Below are positions 26,502-36,095 of a DNA stretch of 64,000 nucleotides, in pieces (positions within the stretch are counted from its first letter, which is position 1; each line of letters starts with the position of its first letter). The stretch is from an uncultured Bacteroidia bacterium (GTDB taxonomy: Bacteria > Bacteroidota > Bacteroidia > Bacteroidales > UBA932). The DNA is taken from the NCBI GenBank assembly GCA_902784965.1, contig CACZWU010000005.1, forward strand, positions 1 through 64,000, read 5' to 3'. Both the position numbers and the translations under genes were made by a program. The notes below the pieces were generated by a model that searched no databases, was not told the origin of the DNA, and was given only the letters and a program-made list of their open reading frames with translations.

Positions 26502-27925
26502 AGGCCTCTCTCGTCGAGGCGGCGACGGGAAAGTGCGTCGCTTCCGCCTTTTTCCCTGAAAAGGAGGCGCCCATCCAGGCCCCGCAACCCGGCTGGGCCG
26601 AACAGGACCCTGACTCCTGGTGGACCTATCTCAAGCAGGCCACGGCTTCTGTCCTGGAGCAGTCCCGCTGCCAACCGGCCGACATCCGGGCCATCGGCAT
26701 CTCCTACCAGATGCACGGCCTGGTGTGCGTCGACAAGGACGGGAATCCGTTGCGCCCGGCCATCATCTGGTGCGATTCCCGCGCCGTGCCTTATGGCCAG
26801 CGTGCTTTCGAGACCCTGGGGAAGGACTGGTGTCTGCGGCATCTGCTCAACTCGCCGGGTAATTTTACGGCGGCCAAGCTGGCCTGGGTCAAAGAGAATG
26901 AGCCGGCCGTCTATGAAGACATCTGGAAGATTCTGTTGCCGGGTGACTATGTGGCCCTGCGCCTGACCGGCGTGGCGGCTACGACGGTCAGCGGCCTGTC
27001 GGAAGGCATTTTCTGGAACTTCCTGAAGAATGCCCCTTCCCAGCGTCTGCTGGGTATCCTGGGCATCGATGAATCGTTGCTGGCGAACATCGTTCCCACA
27101 TTCGGTGAGCAAGGCCGTCTGACGCGGGGCGCAGCGCAGGAACTTGGCCTGGAACCCGGTACCCCGGTGACCTACAGGGCGGGCGACCAGCCCAACAACG
27201 CCTTGAGCCTGAATGTTTTGAATCCGGGCGAAATCGCTTCCACGGCCGGCACGTCGGGCGTGGTATACGGCGTCATCGGACAGGTGGCGCACGATCCACT
27301 CTCGCGTGTGAATCCGTTCGCCCACGTCAATCATACGGCCGAAAACCCGCGTCTGGGCGTGCTGTTGTGCATCAACGGCACGGGTATCCTGAATGCCTGG
27401 ATGCACCGCAACGTAGCGCCCGACCTTTCGTACGATCAGATGAACGCCATGGCCGCCACCGTACCGGTCGGCAGCGAGGGTGTCACCATCCTGCCGTTCG
27501 GCAATGGTGCCGAGCGGATGCTCTGCAACCGGGATGCCGGCTGCAGTATCCTGGGCGTGAACTTCAACCGGCATAACAGGGCGCACCTGCTGCGTGCGGC
27601 GCAGGAGGGCATTGTGTTCTCGTTCTGCTACGGTATCGAAATCATGCAGGAGATGGGGCTGAAAGTCAACCGCATCCACGCCGGCCGGGCCAACATGTTC
27701 CTGTCGCCCATTTTCCGCGAGGCGCTCGCCGGAACTTCCGGCGCCACCATCGAACTCTACGATACCGACGGCGCCGTCGGTGCGGCCCGTGGGGCCGGTA
27801 TCGGCGCCGGCATCTACCGCGATGCGGCCGAGGCGTTCTCCACGCTGGAACGCCTCGATGTCATCGAACCTGTGCGGCAGGACGAATACCGGGCCGCTTA
27901 TGAACGTTGGAAAACATATATTTAA
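26462..27925 (+). CDS. xylB: Xylulokinase
   Basis: The 487-residue FGGY-family sugar kinase opens with the phosphate-binding loop [13 protein letters not shown] and contains [23 protein letters not shown] and the C-terminal ATP-site segments AGTSGVVYG and [12 protein letters not shown]. The QMHG substrate motif and the xylA neighbour make xylulose the expected substrate; the product is xylulose 5-phosphate for the pentose phosphate pathway. The start lies within the last 40 bases of the GH2 gene, and xylA follows 11 bases later. There is no signal peptide, so it acts in the cytoplasm. Confidence 0.95.
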   Translation: MYLLGYDIGSSSVKASLVEAATGKCVASAFFPEKEAPIQAPQPGWAEQDPDSWWTYLKQATASVLEQSRCQPADIRAIGISYQMHGLVCVDKDGNPLRPAIIWCDSRAVPYGQRAFETLGKDWCLRHLLNSPGNFTAAKLAWVKENEPAVYEDIWKILLPGDYVALRLTGVAATTVSGLSEGIFWNFLKNAPSQRLLGILGIDESLLANIVPTFGEQGRLTRGAAQELGLEPGTPVTYRAGDQPNNALSLNVLNPGEIASTAGTSGVVYGVIGQVAHDPLSRVNPFAHVNHTAENPRLGVLLCINGTGILNAWMHRNVAPDLSYDQMNAMAATVPVGSEGVTILPFGNGAERMLCNRDAGCSILGVNFNRHNRAHLLRAAQEGIVFSFCYGIEIMQEMGLKVNRIHAGRANMFLSPIFREALAGTSGATIELYDTDGAVGAARGAGIGAGIYRDAAEAFSTLERLDVIEPVRQDEYRAAYERWKTYI

Positions 27926-27936
27926 ATCAAATAACC

Positions 27937-29253
27937 ATGACGAAAGAGTATTTCCCTACCATCGGCAAGATCCCCTTTGAGGGACCTGAAAGCAAGAACC
28001 CGCTTGCATTCCATTACTATGAGCCCGACCGCCTGGTCATGGGCAAGAAGATGAAAGACTGGCTGCGTTTCGCCATGGCCTGGTGGCACACCCTGGGCCA
28101 GGCCTCCGGCGACCAGTTCGGCGGCCAGACCCGCCACTATGCCTGGGATGATCCGGATTGCCCGTATGCACGTGCCAAAGCCAAGGCCGACGCCGGTTTC
28201 GAAATCATGCAGAAACTGGGCATTGAATTCTTCTGCTTCCACGACATCGACCTGGTCGAGGATACCGATGACATCGTCGAGTATGAGGCCCGGATGAAGG
28301 ACATCACCGACTATCTGCTGGTCAAGATGAAAGAGACCGGCATCAAGAACCTCTGGGGAACGGCCAACGTATTTGGCCACAAGCGCTACATGAACGGCGC
28401 CGCCACCAACCCCGATTTCGACGTGCTGGCCCGTGCCGCCGTCCAGATCAAGAATGCCATCGACGCCACCATCAAGCTGGGCGGTCAGAACTATGTGTTC
28501 TGGGGCGGACGTGAAGGCTACCAGAGCCTGCTCAATACCCAGATGCAGCGCGAGAAGGAACACATGGGCCGTATGTTGGCACTGGCCCGCGACTATGGCC
28601 GTGCACACGGTTTCAAGGGCACGTTCCTCATCGAGCCCAAACCGATGGAGCCGACCAAGCACCAGTACGATCAGGATACGGAGACCGTCATCGGTTTTCT
28701 GCGCCGCCATGGCCTCGACAAGGACTTCAAGGTCAACATCGAGGTGAACCATGCTACCCTGGCGGGCCACACCTTCGAGCACGAGCTGGCCTGCGCCGTC
28801 GACCACGGCATGCTGGGCAGTATTGACGCCAACCGCGGTGACGCCCAGAACGGCTGGGACACCGACCAGTTCCCGATCGATAACTATGAGCTGACGCTGG
28901 CCATGCTCCAGATCATCCGCAACGGCGGCCTGGCACCCGGCGGCTCGAACTTCGATGCGAAGCTGCGTCGCAACTCCACCGATCCGGAAGATATCTTCAT
29001 CGCGCACATCAGCGCCATGGATGCCATGGCCCGCGCCCTGGTCAACGCTGTCGCCATTCTTGAGGAATCGCCCATTCCGGACATGGTCAAGGAGCGCTAC
29101 GCTTCGTTCGACAGCGGAAAAGGCAGGGAGTACGAAGAGGGGAAACTTTCCTTCGAGGACCTCGTGGCCTATGCCAAAGCCCACGGCGAACCGAAACAGA
29201 TTTCCGGCAAGCAGGAACTCTACGAAACCATCGTGGCTCTCTATTGCAAGTAG
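27937..29253 (+). CDS. xylA: Xylose isomerase
   Basis: The ATG at 27937 gives 438 residues, the usual length of Bacteroidota class II xylose isomerases. The opening [16 protein letters not shown] is typical. Active-site segments are seen: the catalytic histidine in FFCFHDIDL, metal ligands in [24 protein letters not shown] sequence, [10 protein letters not shown] and [18 protein letters not shown]. It converts xylose to xylulose in the cytoplasm. It stands between xylB and the xylose symporter and so takes the xylose released by the GH31 enzyme. Confidence 0.97.
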   Translation: MTKEYFPTIGKIPFEGPESKNPLAFHYYEPDRLVMGKKMKDWLRFAMAWWHTLGQASGDQFGGQTRHYAWDDPDCPYARAKAKADAGFEIMQKLGIEFFCFHDIDLVEDTDDIVEYEARMKDITDYLLVKMKETGIKNLWGTANVFGHKRYMNGAATNPDFDVLARAAVQIKNAIDATIKLGGQNYVFWGGREGYQSLLNTQMQREKEHMGRMLALARDYGRAHGFKGTFLIEPKPMEPTKHQYDQDTETVIGFLRRHGLDKDFKVNIEVNHATLAGHTFEHELACAVDHGMLGSIDANRGDAQNGWDTDQFPIDNYELTLAMLQIIRNGGLAPGGSNFDAKLRRNSTDPEDIFIAHISAMDAMARALVNAVAILEESPIPDMVKERYASFDSGKGREYEEGKLSFEDLVAYAKAHGEPKQISGKQELYETIVALYCK

Positions 29254-29259
29254 CAGGCT

Positions 29260-30708
29260 ATGAGTGAACTGAGTAAACAAGGCCGCCCGTGGTATCTCAT
29301 CAGCATCGTGCTGGTGGCGGTGCTGGGCGGCCTGCTTTTCGGTTACGATACGGCCGTCATTTCCGGTGCTGAAAGGGGACTGCAGGCTTTCTTCCGGACG
29401 GCCGGTGATTTTACGTATACCGACGCCATCCATGGATTCACGACCTCCAGCGCGCTGATCGGCTGTGTAATCGGCGCCCTGTTGTCGGGTTTGTTGACCA
29501 CCCGGCTCGGCCGGCGCCAGTCGCTGCTGATTGCGGGTATGCTTTTTTTCCTCAGTGCATTGGGTTCGTACTCACCCGAATTCCTGCTTTTCCCGCACGG
29601 GGTGGCGAGCAAGGGTGTCCTGAACGCATTCATTTTCTACCGCATTCTGGGTGGCATCGGCGTGGGTTTGGCTTCGGCCATCTGTCCGATGTACATCGCC
29701 GAGGTAGCTCCCGCCAACCAACGCGGCAAGCTTGTCTCGTGGAACCAGTTCGCCATCATTTTCGGACAGCTGGTGGTGTATTTCGTCAATTTCCTTATCA
29801 TCAGCTCCCACAAAAATGACCCGAACATCGTGGAGTGGACCAATACGGTGGGCTGGCGCAATATGTTCGTGTCCGAGGCTTTCCCGGCCGGTCTCTTTAC
29901 GCTGCTGATCCTGCTGGTACCCGAGTCGCCGCGCCATCTGGCCATTCTGGGCCTTGACGACAAGGCGCTTAAGATCCTCACCCGGATCAACGGCGAGGAG
30001 AAGGCGCGGGTGATCCTGAAGGATATCAAGGAGACGGTGGCCGAACGGCACGAGAAACTGTTCTCTTATGGCTTTATGGTCATCTTCATCGGCTGTATGC
30101 TGAGCGTGTTCCAGCAGATCATCGGCATCAACGCCGTGCTGTATTTCGCGCCGCGCATCTTCGAGTCGATGGGCGTGAACAACAATATGCTGTTTACCGT
30201 TATCATGGGCATCATCAACATCAGCTTTACGCTGGTGGCCGTGTTTACCGTCGAGAAGTTGGGGCGCAAGCCGCTGCTTATCTCCGGTTCGATCGGCATG
30301 GCCGTCGGTGCCCTGGGTGTGGCGCTCTCCAACGTGTTTCCGATGCCGGCCGTAATCCCGGTGATCAGCATCATGGTTTACAGCGCCTGTTTCATGTTCA
30401 GCTGGGGCCCGATCTGTTGGGTCTATATCGCTGAATTGTTCCCCAATACCATCCGCAGCCAGGCGACAGCCTGGGCCGTGGCCTTCCAGTGGATTTTCAA
30501 TTTTATTGTTTCCAGTACCTTCGTGCCGATGTACAACATGAAACTCGGTGCGATGGGGGAAAGTTTCGGCCATTTCTTCGCCTATGCGCTCTACGGCATC
30601 ATCTGCATCATCGCCGCCCTCTTTGTCTGGCGGCTGGTGCCCGAAACCAAGGGCAAGACCCTGGAAGACATGACCGCGCTGTGGCGCGAACGTTCACAAA
30701 AAGCATAA
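29260..30708 (+). CDS. xylE: D-xylose:H+ symporter, MFS sugar porter
   Basis: The 482-residue protein has 12 hydrophobic segments and the sugar-porter signatures: GYDTAVISGAE in helix 1, the RLGRRQ loop, PESPRHL after helix 6, QQIIGINAVLYFAPRIFE in helix 7, KLGRKPLL and PETKGKTLEDM at the end. It starts six bases after xylA and ends three bases before the GH3 gene. Position and similarity to XylE-type carriers favour xylose import across the inner membrane. Glucose or arabinose transport cannot be excluded by sequence alone. Confidence 0.9.
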   Translation: MSELSKQGRPWYLISIVLVAVLGGLLFGYDTAVISGAERGLQAFFRTAGDFTYTDAIHGFTTSSALIGCVIGALLSGLLTTRLGRRQSLLIAGMLFFLSALGSYSPEFLLFPHGVASKGVLNAFIFYRILGGIGVGLASAICPMYIAEVAPANQRGKLVSWNQFAIIFGQLVVYFVNFLIISSHKNDPNIVEWTNTVGWRNMFVSEAFPAGLFTLLILLVPESPRHLAILGLDDKALKILTRINGEEKARVILKDIKETVAERHEKLFSYGFMVIFIGCMLSVFQQIIGINAVLYFAPRIFESMGVNNNMLFTVIMGIINISFTLVAVFTVEKLGRKPLLISGSIGMAVGALGVALSNVFPMPAVIPVISIMVYSACFMFSWGPICWVYIAELFPNTIRSQATAWAVAFQWIFNFIVSSTFVPMYNMKLGAMGESFGHFFAYALYGIICIIAALFVWRLVPETKGKTLEDMTALWRERSQKA

Positions 30709-30711
30709 GAT

Positions 30712-33030
30712 ATGAAAAAAATACTGAATACCATTCTTGGGTTGACCCTGTTCGTGGCGATAGGCGCCTGTTCTTCCAAGCCGACGGTTGAACCCGCCAT
30801 CCCTGTCGACAAGGATGTGGAGGCCAAGGTTGAAAAAGTCCTGAAAGGCATGAGTCTCAAGGAGAAAGCCGGGCAGATGGTCCAGCTGACCGTGATGACC
30901 ATCGAGGACGATACGCACGAAGCCATCGATCCGGCCAAGCTCGACAAAATCATCGGGGAGTACAAGGTGGGCTCCATCCTCAACGTGATGCACGATGCCG
31001 CCCATACCCGCGAGCAGACTGCCGCTATGATCAAGCAGATTCAGGACAAGTCGATGGAGGTGCTGGGCATCCCGTGCATCTACGGCCTCGACATGATCCA
31101 TGGCGCCTCGTACCTGATCGAGGGATCGCTCTATCCCCAGGAGATCAACCTGGGCGCTACCTTCAACCGGGACTATGCGTTCGCGATGGGCCGTGCGATG
31201 GCCTATGAGACGCGTGCCGCCCAGTGCCCGTGGGTGTTTTCGCCCGTGATGGACCTGGGCCGCGACCCGCGTTGGCCGCGCATCTGGGAGAGTTTCGGGG
31301 AAGACCCGTATCTGCAGGCTGAGATGGCCCGCGTTGAGACCATCGCCATCCAGGGCTCCGATCCCAATCATGTCGGGCTGGAGAACTGCGCCGTGAGCCT
31401 CAAGCATTTTATGGGCTACGGCGTGCCGCTTTCGGGCAAGGACCGCACCCCGGCCTATATTGCCGAAAACGACCTCCGCGAAAAATATTTCCGTCCGTTC
31501 AAGGAGTGCTTCGAAGCCGGTGCACTCACCGCGATGGTGAACTCGGCCTCGATCAACGGCGTCCCGACCCATGCGAATGAGCTGCTGCTCACCGGCTGGG
31601 TGAAGGAACAGCTCAATTGGGACGGCATGCTGGTGACCGACTGGGCCGATATCGACAACCTATACACCCGTGACCACGTGGCCGCCGACAAGCGGGAGGC
31701 CGTGGCCCTGGGTATCAACGCCGGCATCGACATGATCATGGATCCTTATGATCCCGAATGTGTCAACGTAATCGTCGACCTCGCTGAGAAAGGGGAGATC
31801 CCGATGTCGCGCATTGACGATGCAGTCCGTCGTGTCTTGCGCCTGAAGGTCCGCCTGGGCCTGTTCGAACACCCGACCTGGGAATACGACTATCCTGATT
31901 TCGCATCCGAGCGTTTTGCAAAGGAATCTTATGCTGCTGCCGTTGAGTCGGAAGTTCTGCTCAAGAACGAAGGTGGCCTGCTGCCGCTGAAGGGGACGGA
32001 GCGCATCCTGGTTACCGGTCCGAACGCCAACACGCTGCGTGCGCTCAACGGCGGCTGGAGCTACACCTGGCAGGGCTTTGCCGATGCCTTCGTGCCGCAG
32101 TACAACACCATCAAAGAAGCCCTGGAGAAGCGTTTCTCCCGGGTGACGTATGTGCCGGGTGTGGAGTACGATGAGAACTACGGCCAGTGGCAGGTCGACC
32201 GGGCCGTGAACATTCCGCTGGCTGTGGCGGCTGCGCTGGTGAGCGACGTGGTGGTTTGCTGCGTGGGGGAGAACTCCTATTGCGAGACTCCGGGCAACAT
32301 GGACGACCTGAATCTTTCGGCCAACCAGAAAAACCTGGTCCGCGCCCTGGCTGCTACGGGCAAACCGATCATCCTGGTGCTCAACGAAGGCCGTCCGCGT
32401 ATCATCGGTGACATCGAGCCGCTGGTGCAGGCGGTGGTCGACGTGATGCTGCCGTCGAACCATGGCGGCGATGCCCTGGCAGCGCTGCTCTCCGGCGACG
32501 AGAATTTCTCCGGCAAACTGCCGTTCACCTATAGCAAGCACATCAATTCATTGCATACCTACGACTACAAGGTGTCCGAACACCGGGAGGTGATGGAAGG
32601 TTCCTATAACTACGATGCCATCATGGACGTGCAGTGGCCCTTCGGCTATGGCCTGAGCTACACGACCTTTGCGTATAGTGACCTTGCCGTCGATCAGGAT
32701 GCCTTCCAGGCCGGCGACGTGCTGAACGTCTCCGTCAAGGTAACCAACACCGGCAACCGCGCCGGCAAGGAGGCTGTGCTGCTCTACAGCTCTGACCTCG
32801 TGGCCTCGCTGATTCCCGACGTAAAACGCCTCCGCGGCTTCGAGAAGATTGAACTCCAGCCCGGTGAATCGAAGGTCGTGACGTTCGAACTCCCGGCCAA
32901 AGAACTGGCCTTCGTCGGCGCCGACGGCAAGTGGCGCCTGGAGAAAGGCGATTTCCGCCTCTCCTGCGGCGGCCTGGGCGTTCTGGTGAACTGCACCGAA
33001 ACCAAAGTTTGGAATACACCGAACATCTAA
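30712..33030 (+). CDS. GH3 beta-glucosidase lipoprotein
   Basis: The 772-residue protein has a lipobox (AIGACSSKP), a GH3 barrel (DMIHGASYLI, MGRAMAYETRAAQCPWVFSP, KHFMGYG) with nucleophile Asp310 in LVTDWADIDN, the second alpha/beta sandwich domain (KNEGGLLPLKG, LNEGRPR) and a C-terminal fibronectin-like domain (VSVKVTNTGNRAGKEAVLLY). It is the standard BglX-like layout. In this operon it would release glucose from the reducing or non-reducing ends of xyloglucan or glucomannan fragments in the periplasm. A beta-xylosidase role is a weaker alternative, since no xylanase is nearby. Confidence 0.92.
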   Translation: MKKILNTILGLTLFVAIGACSSKPTVEPAIPVDKDVEAKVEKVLKGMSLKEKAGQMVQLTVMTIEDDTHEAIDPAKLDKIIGEYKVGSILNVMHDAAHTREQTAAMIKQIQDKSMEVLGIPCIYGLDMIHGASYLIEGSLYPQEINLGATFNRDYAFAMGRAMAYETRAAQCPWVFSPVMDLGRDPRWPRIWESFGEDPYLQAEMARVETIAIQGSDPNHVGLENCAVSLKHFMGYGVPLSGKDRTPAYIAENDLREKYFRPFKECFEAGALTAMVNSASINGVPTHANELLLTGWVKEQLNWDGMLVTDWADIDNLYTRDHVAADKREAVALGINAGIDMIMDPYDPECVNVIVDLAEKGEIPMSRIDDAVRRVLRLKVRLGLFEHPTWEYDYPDFASERFAKESYAAAVESEVLLKNEGGLLPLKGTERILVTGPNANTLRALNGGWSYTWQGFADAFVPQYNTIKEALEKRFSRVTYVPGVEYDENYGQWQVDRAVNIPLAVAAALVSDVVVCCVGENSYCETPGNMDDLNLSANQKNLVRALAATGKPIILVLNEGRPRIIGDIEPLVQAVVDVMLPSNHGGDALAALLSGDENFSGKLPFTYSKHINSLHTYDYKVSEHREVMEGSYNYDAIMDVQWPFGYGLSYTTFAYSDLAVDQDAFQAGDVLNVSVKVTNTGNRAGKEAVLLYSSDLVASLIPDVKRLRGFEKIELQPGESKVVTFELPAKELAFVGADGKWRLEKGDFRLSCGGLGVLVNCTETKVWNTPNI

Positions 33031-33035
33031 TTGAG

Positions 33036-33056
33036 ATGCCCGGTCAAGCCGGGCAT
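33036..33056. repeat. Short perfect hairpin between GH3 and epimerase genes
   Basis: ATGCCCGG (33036-33043) pairs with CCGGGCAT (33049-33056) around a five-base loop. It fills the 32-base gap inside the operon. No T-run follows, so it is more likely a small dispersed palindrome or an mRNA-processing site than a terminator. Confidence 0.5.
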
Positions 33057-33062
33057 GACGAT

Positions 33063-34247
33063 ATGACTACAAAAACTGAACAATTCCTGCAAGAGACAGC
33101 CGAAGTCCTGCGACGCAACGTCATGGACTTCTGGCTGGGCTTGCGTGATCCGCGCGGCGGTTTCTATGGCGAAATGCTTTCTTCGGGCGAAGTTCTGGCC
33201 GATGCACCCCGTGGCGTTATCCTCAATGCCCGCATCATCTGGAGTTTTGCCGCCGCCTATCGCACGCTGCGGCTGCCCCGCTACAAGGCTGCCGCCGAGT
33301 TGGCCCGTGACTGGTTCTTCGCGCACTTCTTCGATCCGAAATACAGCGGTGTCTACTGGAGCGTGACGGCGGAAGGAAAGCCGCTCGAAGACAAGAAGCA
33401 ACTCTACGCCCAGGCCTTTGCCATCTACGGGCTGAGCGAACTGTACCGGGCCACGCACGACGCCCATACGCTCGAGGCGGCCATCGACCTGTATCAGACT
33501 GTGGAATCGCATTTCGCCGATCATCAGAACGGCGGGTATGTGGAGGCGCTCGCGCGCAATTTCTCTCCGCTGGAAGACATGTCGCTCTCGGCGCACGACA
33601 TCAATGCCGACAAGACGATGAATTCACACCTTCACCTGATGGAGGCTTACGCCAATCTCTATAAGGTGTGGTCCGATCCTTCTCTGAAGTCGGCGCTGGA
33701 TGCGCTCATCGATCTGACCTGCACGCGCATCATGGGTCCTGACGGCCATCTTCAATTATACTTCCGGCGCGACTGGAACGTGCTGCCGGGCGGCGTTTCC
33801 TACGGACACGACATCGAGACGTCGTGGCTGTTGCTGGAATGCGCCATGGCTACGCGCGACTTTTCGATCGTCAACCGGGTCAAGCCCTATGCCCTGAAGA
33901 TCGGACAGGCCGGCAACGAAGGTCTGCTGTCCGACGGCTCGATGCGTTACGAAAAACTGCTCGACGGCTCGTTCGACGATTCCCGCCAGTGGTGGGTGCA
34001 GGCCGAAGCCGTGGTGGGCAACCTCTGGCTATGGAAATACCATGGCGACGCCGCGGCTGCAGACCGCGCCCTGGCCTGCTGGAACTACATCCGCGACCAC
34101 CTGGTGGACCGCAATGGAGGGGAATGGTACTGGGCCATCCTGCCCGACGGCACGCCCGACCTCTCGCAGCCCAAGGCCGGATTCTGGAAGTGTCCGTATC
34201 ACAATTCCCGTATGTGTCTCGAAGCAATGAAGATATTTAATGAATAG
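33063..34247 (+). CDS. Cellobiose/mannobiose 2-epimerase (AGE family)
   Basis: The ATG at 33063 gives 394 residues, normal for the family; a longer frame would run into the GH3 gene. The alpha/alpha-barrel signatures are DPRGGFYGEM, GVILNARIIWSFAAAYR, SAHDINADKTMNSHLHLMEA, SYGHDIETSWLLLECA, QWWVQAEAVVG and NGGEWYWA, with the expected catalytic histidines in SHLHLM and YGHDIE. There is no signal peptide. It changes the reducing-end mannose of mannobiose to glucose (or acts on cellobiose in reverse sense), which supplies the GH130 phosphorylase. Together with the next gene, a symporter, it completes the known mannan route of Bacteroides fragilis. Confidence 0.93.
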   Translation: MTTKTEQFLQETAEVLRRNVMDFWLGLRDPRGGFYGEMLSSGEVLADAPRGVILNARIIWSFAAAYRTLRLPRYKAAAELARDWFFAHFFDPKYSGVYWSVTAEGKPLEDKKQLYAQAFAIYGLSELYRATHDAHTLEAAIDLYQTVESHFADHQNGGYVEALARNFSPLEDMSLSAHDINADKTMNSHLHLMEAYANLYKVWSDPSLKSALDALIDLTCTRIMGPDGHLQLYFRRDWNVLPGGVSYGHDIETSWLLLECAMATRDFSIVNRVKPYALKIGQAGNEGLLSDGSMRYEKLLDGSFDDSRQWWVQAEAVVGNLWLWKYHGDAAAADRALACWNYIRDHLVDRNGGEWYWAILPDGTPDLSQPKAGFWKCPYHNSRMCLEAMKIFNE

Positions 34248-34310
34248 CGGCGGGTGGTTTTCGGGCTGGGCGGCATTTTTCTGCCGGCCAGAACGGAAAC
34301 CAGAGCCGCA

Positions 34311-34334
34311 ATGAATGACAGACAGTTAAGATAA
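34311..34334 (+). other. Possible seven-codon leader ORF before the GPH symporter
   Basis: In the 86-base gap after the epimerase a frame ATG-AAT-GAC-AGA-CAG-TTA-AGA-TAA ends by overlapping the symporter start (TAATG). It may only provide translational coupling. The same gap holds an imperfect hairpin at about 34275-34295. Support is weak. Confidence 0.25.
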
Positions 34335-35791
34335 TGGCAAAATTATCAGAGAAAATAGGCTACGCGCTGGGCGACGCCGCTGCGGGCGGCATCACCTGGA
34401 AGGTCATGTCCATCGCCTTCCCTTTGTTCTTTACCAACATCTTCGGCCTGACCGTGGCCGATACGGCCACCCTGATGCTGGTGGCCCGCCTGTTCGATGT
34501 GGTCACCGACCCGATGATGGGCGCCATCGCCGACCGCACGCAGTCGCGCTGGGGCACCTACCGGCCCTGGCTCATCTTCGGCGCCATTCCGTTGGGACTG
34601 GTCTTCGCCCTGCTGCTCTACACGCCCGATCTGGGTCCCGTGGGCAAGCGCATCTACGCCTACTCGATGTACTTGCTGATGATGGTGGTCTATACGGCCG
34701 TCAACGTGCCGTACGGTTCGTTGCTGGGCGTGATGACATCCGATGACAACGAGAAGAACCAGTTCTCTTCGTATCGGATGGTGGGTGCCTATGCGATGGG
34801 TTTTGTCACGCTGCTGTCTTTCCCGTATCTGCAGAAGATGGTGGGCGGGACTGAGCAGCATCAGTATGCCGTCGTGGGCGTGATCCTGGGCGCATTGGCG
34901 GCCTTGGGCACGCTGGCCTGCGGCCTCCTGACGAAGGAGCGCCTGAAACCCGTCCGTGCTGAGAAATTTTCGTTCAAGCCCTTCGGCGACCTGTTCCGCA
35001 ACAAGCCCTGGATCTACCTGACGCTCATCGGCATCTGCACCAACTTTTTCAATGGTTTCCGCTATGCCGTGGCCGGCTATCTGTTGGAGTACTGCCTGCA
35101 TGGCGACGTCACCGTCTCGGGCTTGATCATCAACTACACGGTGTTCATGACCTTCGGCGAAGTCACCTGCATGATCTTCGGCGGCCTCTCGCCACGCTTT
35201 ACGAAATGGGTGGGATCCAAGAAGAAAGCCTTCATGTGGGCGGCCATCATCTGCGCCGTTACCTCGATAGCCTTCTTCTTTATTCCGATGGATCCGCGGT
35301 ACATCTGGGTGATGATCGCGATGGTCATCCTCACGTCCGTCGGCATCGGCCTCTATTCGCCGCTGCTGTGGTCGATGTATGCCGATGTGGCCGACTATGC
35401 CACGGAGAAGAACGGCACGTCTTCGACGGGCCTGATCTTCTCGTCCGGCACGATGGCCCAGAAGTTCGGCTCTGCCATCTCGGGCGCATTGGTTGCGATG
35501 TTCCTGGGTTTTGCCGGCTTCATTTCCGGCACCGATCCTGCTACGGGCCAGACCGTGGTCACCATTACGAATGAGCCTGCCGTCCAGAAGATGATCTGGT
35601 CGATCTTCTCGCTCTTCCCGGCCGCCATCGCCCTGCTGATCGTCCTCCTAGGTGTGTTCAGAGCCCTCGTTGCGCCGAGGGCGTCTGCAACGAGGGACAC
35701 TGAACACGCCACCAGGCCAACGCACGGCCCGCACCTGCAGGCCTATTTCTTGTCGACGGTGATGAACAGCCCTTTCCAGGTGCTGCGGTAG
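34334..35791 (+). CDS. GPH-family (MFS_2) disaccharide:cation symporter with an aberrant C-terminus
   Basis: The 485-residue protein matches glycoside-pentoside-hexuronide symporters: KIGYALGDAAAGGITW at the start, DVVTDPMMGAIADRTQSRWG, and SMYADVADYATEKNGTSSTG in the second half, with 12 hydrophobic segments. Its place after the epimerase points to uptake of mannobiose or a related disaccharide. The last helix ends at about residue 440 (LLIVLLGVF). The remaining 45 residues are encoded by a long palindrome and then by the antisense of the neighbouring gene at 35743, and they are unlike a normal GPH tail. The original stop was probably lost through insertion of the palindrome or a deletion; the transport core looks intact. 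Confidence 0.88.
   Translation: MAKLSEKIGYALGDAAAGGITWKVMSIAFPLFFTNIFGLTVADTATLMLVARLFDVVTDPMMGAIADRTQSRWGTYRPWLIFGAIPLGLVFALLLYTPDLGPVGKRIYAYSMYLLMMVVYTAVNVPYGSLLGVMTSDDNEKNQFSSYRMVGAYAMGFVTLLSFPYLQKMVGGTEQHQYAVVGVILGALAALGTLACGLLTKERLKPVRAEKFSFKPFGDLFRNKPWIYLTLIGICTNFFNGFRYAVAGYLLEYCLHGDVTVSGLIINYTVFMTFGEVTCMIFGGLSPRFTKWVGSKKKAFMWAAIICAVTSIAFFFIPMDPRYIWVMIAMVILTSVGIGLYSPLLWSMYADVADYATEKNGTSSTGLIFSSGTMAQKFGSAISGALVAMFLGFAGFISGTDPATGQTVVTITNEPAVQKMIWSIFSLFPAAIALLIVLLGVFRALVAPRASATRDTEHATRPTHGPHLQAYFLSTVMNSPFQVLR
35654..35707. repeat. Long imperfect palindrome at the end of the symporter gene
   Basis: GTGTTCAG (35654-35661) pairs with CTGAACAC (35700-35707), and CCCTCGTTGC (35664-35673) pairs with GCAACGAGGG (35687-35696). 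CCCTCG can alternatively pair with CGAGGG at 35676-35681. It lies 36 bases past the stop of the leftward gene at 35743, where a terminator could be, but no T-run follows on either strand. Confidence 0.6.
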
Positions 35792-36054
35792 TCGACGAGT
35801 GAGGTGCAGGAGTTCGAGAAGATCTTCTGGATCTGGCTGATGTCCAGGTCATCGGGGACCTGCAGCTCGAAGTAGCCGTCCTTTCCGGTAACCGTCGTGC
35901 AGGACTTGGCGGGTGCGTCGGTATTGTAGGCGACCAGCGTCATTCCGACGACGGGCTTACCTTCCTTGTCCGACACATAGCCGCGGATAGTCTTGGCGTT
36001 GACACTGATGATGCTCAGCAGAGCGATGGCGATAATGGCAAATGCACGTTTCAT
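35743..36054 (-). CDS. Small secreted protein with carboxypeptidase-regulatory-like domain
   Basis: The 103-residue protein has a signal peptide (MKRAFAIIAIALLSIISVNA) and a single beta-sandwich segment, TIRGYVSDKEGKPVVGMTL through KDGYFELQVP. This resembles the domain at the N-terminus of SusC proteins but stands alone. Two cysteines flank the core. It is convergent with the GPH symporter and the two frames overlap by 49 bases. Upstream is the phased TTTACA site array. The function is unknown; a small periplasmic or secreted stress protein is only a guess. Confidence 0.7.
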   Translation of the reverse strand: MKRAFAIIAIALLSIISVNAKTIRGYVSDKEGKPVVGMTLVAYNTDAPAKSCTTVTGKDGYFELQVPDDLDISQIQKIFSNSCTSLVDYRSTWKGLFITVDKK

Positions 36055-36095
36055 GATAATAGGGTTTTTAATGGTTAATAATCTTGATGATGTTT

